DNA from: Cytophagales bacterium
Lineage (GTDB): Bacteria > Bacteroidota > Bacteroidia > Cytophagales > Cyclobacteriaceae
Length of the DNA stretch: 64,000 bases
Reading direction: 5' to 3'
Assembly (NCBI GenBank): GCA_033344775.1
Contig: JAWPMT010000004.1
Span: forward strand, 1,984,001-2,048,000
Shown: positions 59,778 through 64,000 of the stretch, in pieces
How positions within the stretch are numbered: position 1 is the stretch's first letter
Layout: every line of letters begins with the position of its first letter
The notes under the pieces: model-generated
Seen by the model: only the letters and a program-made list of their open reading frames with translations
Told to the model about the DNA's origin: nothing
The model's database searches: none
Translations under genes and position numbers: made by a program

Positions 59778-59778
59778 A

Positions 59779-60309
59779 CTAGACTGTTTCTGTTTTTTCT
59801 TCCTCCAACAACTTCTGAATGGCAGTGGGTTTCATCAGGGATTCGCCTCGGATTTTTTCCTGCAATTTCATAATGCCTCCGATCAAAGCCTCCGGTCTTG
59901 GGGGACAGCCTGGCACATACACATCTACAGGAATGATCCGATCTACCCCTTTTACGACATGATAGCCGTGCTCCCAATAGGGACCTCCACAGTTGGAGCA
60001 TGATCCCATGGAAATGACATATCGTGGCTCAGCCATTTGCTCATACAACCTCCGAACTCGATCCGCCATTTTGAAGGTCACCGTTCCGGAAACGATCATC
60101 ACATCAGATTGTCTCGGCGAGAATCGTGGGAATACGCCCATGCGGTCCAGGTCATAGCCTGTGGACATGGTGGACATCATTTCTATCGCACAACAAGCCA
60201 AACCAAAGCCCATCGGCCAGATACTGGACAGTCTTGCCCAGTTGATCACATCATCTACTTTGGTGACGATCACCCCCCCTTTGGTAAATTCCTGATCCAG
60301 TAGTCCCAT
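59779..60309 (-). CDS. nuoB: NADH-quinone oxidoreductase subunit B
   Basis: 176 residues, the [4Fe-4S] N2-cluster subunit. Cluster ligands C39 and C40 ([10 protein letters not shown]), C104 ([11 protein letters not shown]) and C135 ([12 protein letters not shown]) are intact. The start codon overlaps the NuoA stop by one base. All the features of a working N2 subunit are present. Confidence 0.97.
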   Translation of the reverse strand: MGLLDQEFTKGGVIVTKVDDVINWARLSSIWPMGFGLACCAIEMMSTMSTGYDLDRMGVFPRFSPRQSDVMIVSGTVTFKMADRVRRLYEQMAEPRYVISMGSCSNCGGPYWEHGYHVVKGVDRIIPVDVYVPGCPPRPEALIGGIMKLQEKIRGESLMKPTAIQKLLEEEKTETV

Positions 60310-60776
60310 TAGTATTTTTTGTTGATCTGCTGGTAAGCTTCTTCTGGTATTTTAGATTGATAATCAGATGATTTCGGCTCTGGTTTCACCCAATCCAACA
60401 TGCCTCTTCGCCATACATAGACCAACCCAATGGCCAGGATCGCGATAAAGATGAAGGTTTCTATCAGTGCAAATTTCCCCCATAACCCCTGAGTCGTAGT
60501 ATTGAGTTCCTCATTCGCAAAAACCGTGGCCCAGGGAAAGAGAAATACCAACTCCACTTCAAAAAGCAGAAAGACCAGGGCAATGACAAAAAACCGGATA
60601 TTGAAATTTCCCCAGGCTGAGCCAACAGGCTCTTCTCCAGATTCATAAGTAGCTAGTTTTTCTGCATTGGGCCTACTAGGTCGCAACACCCAACTAGCGA
60701 AAACCGTGGCCAGAATGAAACCCAATCCGCCGATCAAAAAGAGTAGAATAATACCGTAACCAGATATCTCGGGCAT
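60309..60776 (-). CDS. nuoA: NADH-quinone oxidoreductase subunit A
   Basis: 155 residues with three membrane helices (about 5-28 [20 protein letters not shown]; about 66-88 [20 protein letters not shown]; about 112-132 [15 protein letters not shown]). [20 protein letters not shown] is the conserved loop between helices 1 and 2 and [12 protein letters not shown] is the helix 2 signature. First gene of the nuoABCD set. Confidence 0.95.
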   Translation of the reverse strand: MPEISGYGIILLFLIGGLGFILATVFASWVLRPSRPNAEKLATYESGEEPVGSAWGNFNIRFFVIALVFLLFEVELVFLFPWATVFANEELNTTTQGLWGKFALIETFIFIAILAIGLVYVWRRGMLDWVKPEPKSSDYQSKIPEEAYQQINKKY

Positions 60777-60814
60777 AAAAAATTAATTCCGGTTCGAAGA
60801 TACAACTGATCCCG

Positions 60815-61444
60815 TTAGAATTTCAGTGGATCAAGGTGCTTAAAGTGACCATTGAGCCTAATTCGTTCCTTTGCACGCTCTGCTCGCTCCAAAGCAGGCA
60901 AAATGTTCTTCAAATGGTTGATAATGAAGTGCTGCCGATCTACTTCTCTGGGCAGTTTGATCAGTTCAAGCTCTTCTTCGAGTTTGAGCCCGATTTTATG
61001 GGCTACCGTAAAAACAGTAGTGTCCTGATCAAGGGGTACTCGATCTTCCATCTGCAACCAGGAAAAAAGCTCCTGACATAAGTCGAGCATTCGTAGCTTC
61101 AACTCCATGTCTTCATGAAAGTCCATTTCCACATACTCCACGCTTCCTCCCGCATAATCCCGGTCTTTCCATGGGTTTTTAAATTCCTGTACTCGAAATA
61201 CCTGAGTGGCTTGTACACTGATGTCAGCGCGACCGTCCTCATACATTTTCACCACATCCACAATCTCTACCTCTGTACCGTAATCAATTTTGTTGAGCAC
61301 ATAAGAAGGGATACCAAAACTCATTTGGTGTTCCAAACAGTCTTTTAACAGTTGTTTATATCTAGGCTCAAAAATGTGCAGATTCAACTGCTCCCCCGGA
61401 AAAGCAACCAGGTTCAAAGGAAAAAGTGGAATTTCTACTTCCAT
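60815..61444 (-). CDS. Lon N-terminal (substrate-binding) domain protein
   Basis: 209 residues homologous to the substrate-binding N-terminal domain of Lon, without protease or ATPase parts. IPLFPLNLVAFPGEQLNLHI, FEPRYKQLLKDCLEHQMSFG, GTEVEIVDVVKMYEDGRADI are the typical beta-strand segments, followed by a helical C-terminal part (FIINHLKNILPALERAERAK). Probable stand-alone adaptor of unknown partner. It lies just upstream of nuoA on the same strand (38 bp gap). A TATGTTTG box near 61521-61528 (minus strand) could be its -7 element. Confidence 0.88.
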   Translation of the reverse strand: MEVEIPLFPLNLVAFPGEQLNLHIFEPRYKQLLKDCLEHQMSFGIPSYVLNKIDYGTEVEIVDVVKMYEDGRADISVQATQVFRVQEFKNPWKDRDYAGGSVEYVEMDFHEDMELKLRMLDLCQELFSWLQMEDRVPLDQDTTVFTVAHKIGLKLEEELELIKLPREVDRQHFIINHLKNILPALERAERAKERIRLNGHFKHLDPLKF

Positions 61445-61607
61445 GTTAGTCTAAACCATTTCTTGTTCATGAAGTTTCGCAATTTCAAAATTTTCTCCTT
61501 GTTGTTCCTGACAATAAGGGTCAAACATACCGAATGGATCAAGGTTTCACACATTCTGATCCTCAAGTTTTCGAGTACTGATCAACTAAGGTACATTCGC
61601 TTTTGAG

Positions 61608-62075
61608 ATGGAAAACAAGCAAATAAAAATAGATCAGGGCAGAGTAGTTCCCATGTTGCCCCGACTGCTCATCACCGGATCAATCGTTGCATTGATCATC
61701 TATCTGATGGATCAGGCACAAAATCCGAATTTTGTTTTCACCCTTGCTATAGTCGTAGGATCAACCTTTGTGCATGCCATTTGGAGTACACGCAGGGTAT
61801 TTGCATATGATCACAATACCGCGACTTTCAATCATTACTATTGGTTACTCAGTTTCAAGGCGCAGCATCGTACGGAGCATGGAAAAGGAACAGCAATCAT
61901 CCTGCGAAGAATGGGCCATGAACAAAAATCGCCCGGAAATTATCCCTGGAAAGTGTTCTTGAAAATTGAAGATGGAAATGAGGTTTTTGTCATCAGCCGT
62001 GATAATAGTGAGGATGGGATGACAGTGGCTGCTTCTATTGGAAAAAAATTGGGGCTGAAGGTGAGGAAGGAGTAG
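61608..62075 (+). CDS. Two-helix membrane protein of unknown function
   Basis: 155 residues. Two membrane helices early (about 18-36 LLITGSIVALIIYLMD; about 42-60 FVFTLAIVVGSTFVHAIW), then a basic, beta-rich cytoplasmic domain (RRVFAYDHNTATFNHYYWLL, SWKVFLKIED-like KVFLKIEDGNEVFVISRDNS, GMTVAASIGKKLGLKVRKE) resembling a bacterial PH-like domain. No family name can be given with certainty. It is convergent with the oxidoreductase genes. Confidence 0.65.
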   Translation: MENKQIKIDQGRVVPMLPRLLITGSIVALIIYLMDQAQNPNFVFTLAIVVGSTFVHAIWSTRRVFAYDHNTATFNHYYWLLSFKAQHRTEHGKGTAIILRRMGHEQKSPGNYPWKVFLKIEDGNEVFVISRDNSEDGMTVAASIGKKLGLKVRKE

Positions 62076-62126
62076 CCATCCTGCCTGGCCGGCAACAGTT
62101 CAGGCTACAATTCATAATCTCTTTGT

Positions 62127-62203
62127 AAAAGCGCAAAAAAGAGATTCCGGATATTTTTAGCCATTCGAAAATTTACGACTAAAAATTCCGGAATGACGCT
62201 TTT
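62127..62203. repeat. Long imperfect inverted repeat between convergent genes
   Basis: Left arm ATTCCGGATATTTTTAG (62144-62160) and right arm CTAAAAATTCCGGAAT (62179-62194) pair over 16 bp with a single bulged T; the loop is 18 nt. Outside this, AAAAGCG (62127-62133) can pair with CGCTTTT (62197-62203). It lies between convergent genes (stops at 62075 and 62211) and could be a bidirectional terminator or an extragenic repeat. Confidence 0.6.
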
Positions 62204-62210
62204 AATTCTA

Positions 62211-62795
62211 TCAACTCGTAGCCCAGGTCACGCCTGTGCCTGTTTCAGACAAGGGTTTACAGGGTTCCCAAACGGCAGGTACCAATTCGTATTGCATCAC
62301 TCTGGTGGCACCGTATTCTGAAGTGAAAAAACCTAACAGGGTTAATTCTTTTACGCTCCAGAAAAATGGGCCATCACTCGCTTGCCCTTCAGGACTATTG
62401 ATGTAATCATTCTTTTCCTTAGCAATAGCTAACTTCTGGGCAGCTTCCAGTTTCCGGAAACTTTTGCCTTCTTTATCGACCACTTCTTCCATGAAAGCCG
62501 CTAAGCCCTGCACGAACTTGTTTCTGGCCTCTTCATCATAAACCGTAGACACCATTTCTTCAATGAATCTGGGTACACCCAAATCTTTGGCTCCTAAGGT
62601 ATCCGTGGCTGGATAAATGGTTTCCGCAAGTTCCTGAATAGTCAGCGCTTGCTCATTATCAAAGAAAGTGGGTGTCCATCCCGGCTTGGGATCTGGAGCA
62701 CATCCATTCAACACACCTAAAATAGCCGGAGCAGACAAAGTGCCCCCCATGAAATACGTCGCTTTTTTGATCGCTTCTCTTCTGTTAATTGCCAT
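62211..62795 (-). CDS. Gluconate 2-dehydrogenase subunit 3 family protein
   Basis: 194 residues with an N-terminal NRREAIKKATYFMGGTLSAP signal, resembling a Tat signal, followed by lipobox-like LNGC (Cys about 32). Mature domain: EQALTIQELAETIYPATDTL, GAKDLGVPRFIEEMVSTVYD, FVQGLAAFMEEVVDKEG, LLGFFTSEYGATRVMQYELV, the small-subunit fold of membrane-bound sugar dehydrogenases. It acts with the flavin (GMC) subunit encoded just upstream (11 bp between the genes). The substrate is unknown. Confidence 0.9.
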   Translation of the reverse strand: MAINRREAIKKATYFMGGTLSAPAILGVLNGCAPDPKPGWTPTFFDNEQALTIQELAETIYPATDTLGAKDLGVPRFIEEMVSTVYDEEARNKFVQGLAAFMEEVVDKEGKSFRKLEAAQKLAIAKEKNDYINSPEGQASDGPFFWSVKELTLLGFFTSEYGATRVMQYELVPAVWEPCKPLSETGTGVTWATS

Positions 62796-62806
62796 TTCTG
62801 AGTGAT

Positions 62807-64000
62807 TTACAGGTTATTCTTATTCAATTGATCAACTGCATAATTTGCCGCACGGGCCGTCATTGCCATATAGGTCAACGATGGGTTTTGACAAGCCGCT
62901 GAGGTCATTGCTGCTCCGTCCGTGACGAAAACATTCTTCACTTCATGCAATTGATTCCATTTGTTCAATACGGAAGTTTTAGGATCTCTTCCCATACGTG
63001 CAGTTCCCATTTCATGGATCCCTAATCCGGGACCTCCCATATCATCGTAAGTATTGATGTCCTTGAATCCGGCTACTTCCAACATTTCCGCAGCTTGCTG
63101 CTTCATGTCTTTGCGCATGTTGAGTTCATTTTCCTTGAACTCACAATCCATGGTAAACGTAGGCAGGCCATGTTTATCTAGTTTTTCTGGATTCAGTTCT
63201 ACTTTGTTCTCATGATAAGGAAGGCACTCGCCGAATCCCATCAATCCCATTCTCCATTCTCCGGGCGTAGTGATCTGTTCTTTCAGTTCAGGACCAACGC
63301 CTAACTCACGCACACCTGCTTTCCAGTCTTCGCGACTTCCACGTCCCTGGTAACCATATCCCCTCAAAAAGTCAGGGTGCTTCTCTTTGATGTTGCGGAA
63401 TCTCGGTATATAAATACCATTTGGCCGTCTTCCTTTGTAATACTGATCTTCGTAACCATCAACAGTACCAGAAGCTCCCACACGGAAATGGTGATCCATG
63501 AGGTTGTGACCTAGTTCGCCAGATGCATTACCCATACCATTCGGATGATCCGCATTCTTCGAATTCATGAGAATCCAGGTAGATCCGAGAGCAGACGCAT
63601 TTAAGAATACGATTTTAGAGAAGAACTCTTGAACCTCACCCGTTTCAGCATCCTGTACACGTACTCCTTTGGCTTTCCTCGTTTCCGAATCGTAAATCAC
63701 TTCTGTTACGATGGAATTGGGACGAAGTGTCATGTTTCCGGTAGCTATGGCCGCAGGCAGTGTAGAAGCCTGTGAACTGAAGTATCCCCCAAATGGGCAA
63801 CCCCTCATGCACATGTTACGATAATGGCATTTCGATCTACCGTTATGGTCTTGTGTCAAATTCGCAGTACGACCTATGGTCATGATCCGATCGTTGTACT
63901 TTTCAGCGATCTTGTCTTTCAAGTGTGTTTCCACACAAGTCATGCCCATAGGTGGCAGAAATTTACCATCCGGAAGTTGCGGCAATCCTTCATTCTGTCC
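62807..64000 (-). CDS. GMC-family oxidoreductase, C-terminal part (start beyond window)
   Basis: About 398 residues are visible; the reading frame is open to the last base, so the N-terminal FAD-binding part is missing. Visible: CRHMCMRGCPFGGYFSSQAS-like region (here CHYRNMCMRGCPFGGYFS), FFSKIVFLNASALGSTWIL, GELGHNLMDHHFRVGASGTV, and the C-terminal HEMGTARMGRDPKTSVLNKW and VTDGAAMTSAACQNPSLTYM of GMC/gluconate dehydrogenase-type large subunits, including the active-site His/Asn region. It pairs with the subunit 3 gene directly downstream. Oxidation of a sugar or alcohol, with electrons passed to the respiratory chain, is likely. Confidence 0.93.
   Translation of the reverse strand, partial: GQNEGLPQLPDGKFLPPMGMTCVETHLKDKIAEKYNDRIMTIGRTANLTQDHNGRSKCHYRNMCMRGCPFGGYFSSQASTLPAAIATGNMTLRPNSIVTEVIYDSETRKAKGVRVQDAETGEVQEFFSKIVFLNASALGSTWILMNSKNADHPNGMGNASGELGHNLMDHHFRVGASGTVDGYEDQYYKGRRPNGIYIPRFRNIKEKHPDFLRGYGYQGRGSREDWKAGVRELGVGPELKEQITTPGEWRMGLMGFGECLPYHENKVELNPEKLDKHGLPTFTMDCEFKENELNMRKDMKQQAAEMLEVAGFKDINTYDDMGGPGLGIHEMGTARMGRDPKTSVLNKWNQLHEVKNVFVTDGAAMTSAACQNPSLTYMAMTARAANYAVDQLNKNNL

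Overview
The window looks like chromosomal DNA from a member of the Bacteroidota, most likely a marine Cytophagales-type gliding bacterium (inference). The grounds are TonB-dependent receptors with STN and carboxypeptidase-like N-terminal domains, a DUF4249 lipoprotein, a type IX secretion (T9SS) sorting domain, LytTR signalling, many surface lipoproteins, a phosphosulfolactate synthase, a near absence of Shine-Dalgarno sequences, and TTG/TTTG-N19-20-TAnnTTTG promoters in front of both tRNA genes. There is no prophage, complete IS element, CRISPR array or rRNA operon.

Layout. 1-6033 (minus): tightly coupled outer-membrane uptake operon (secreted protein, STN TonB receptor, DUF4249 lipoprotein, MG2-like protein cut by the window edge). 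6162-10160: TetR regulator, lone receiver, msrB, sterol-desaturase-like hydroxylase, small proteins, rhodanese lipoprotein. 10571-10992: tRNA-Arg(CCT), then two unannotated, mutually similar 36-37-codon ORFs whose N-termini look like double-glycine peptide leaders. 11390-17716: hflX, then a polysaccharide block (GT4 glycosyltransferase, Wza-like, Wzc-like kinase with a Tyr/Gly tail, CpsB/YwqE-like phosphatase). 17811-22732: TPR protein, phosphosulfolactate synthase, DUF368 polyprenyl-phosphate transporter, YdeI-like, YHS and ceramidase-like proteins. 22921-28668: receiver-kinase plus LytTR regulator, and a very large hybrid kinase. 28801-33032: GreA/B-like protein, ALDH7-type dehydrogenase, Do protease, Hsp20. 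33310-35733: tRNA-Asn(GTT) and a beta-propeller lipoprotein bracketed by a diverged 45-bp repeat. 35734-38231: lipoprotein plus TPR histidine kinase. 38310-40174: SDR, alpha/beta hydrolase, membrane protein. 40303-44273: cobalamin riboswitch, BtuB-like receptor, BtuG-like propeller lipoprotein and a PP-loop ATPase. 44257-49707: uvrB, aroE, M14 peptidase. 49800-56191: SLC13 transporter, Kelch-like lipoprotein, spondin-domain lipoprotein with an outer-membrane protein, DUF2911, PlsC, T9SS-sorted protein. 56350-61444: nnr, nuoDCBA, Lon N-terminal-like protein. 61608-64000: membrane protein, then a gluconate-dehydrogenase-type subunit 3 and a GMC oxidoreductase (cut by the window edge).

How the parts fit. 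Several modules serve the cell surface: nutrient uptake (operon at 1-6033, B12 locus), capsule/exopolysaccharide export with tyrosine phosphorylation control, and possibly unusual sulfonated or sphingoid lipids (phosphosulfolactate synthase, ceramidase-like and hydroxylase-like membrane enzymes). The most novel candidate is the pair of small leader-peptide-like ORFs after tRNA-Arg; no maturation enzyme is visible beside them. All functional calls rest on reading motifs by eye; no database search was run.
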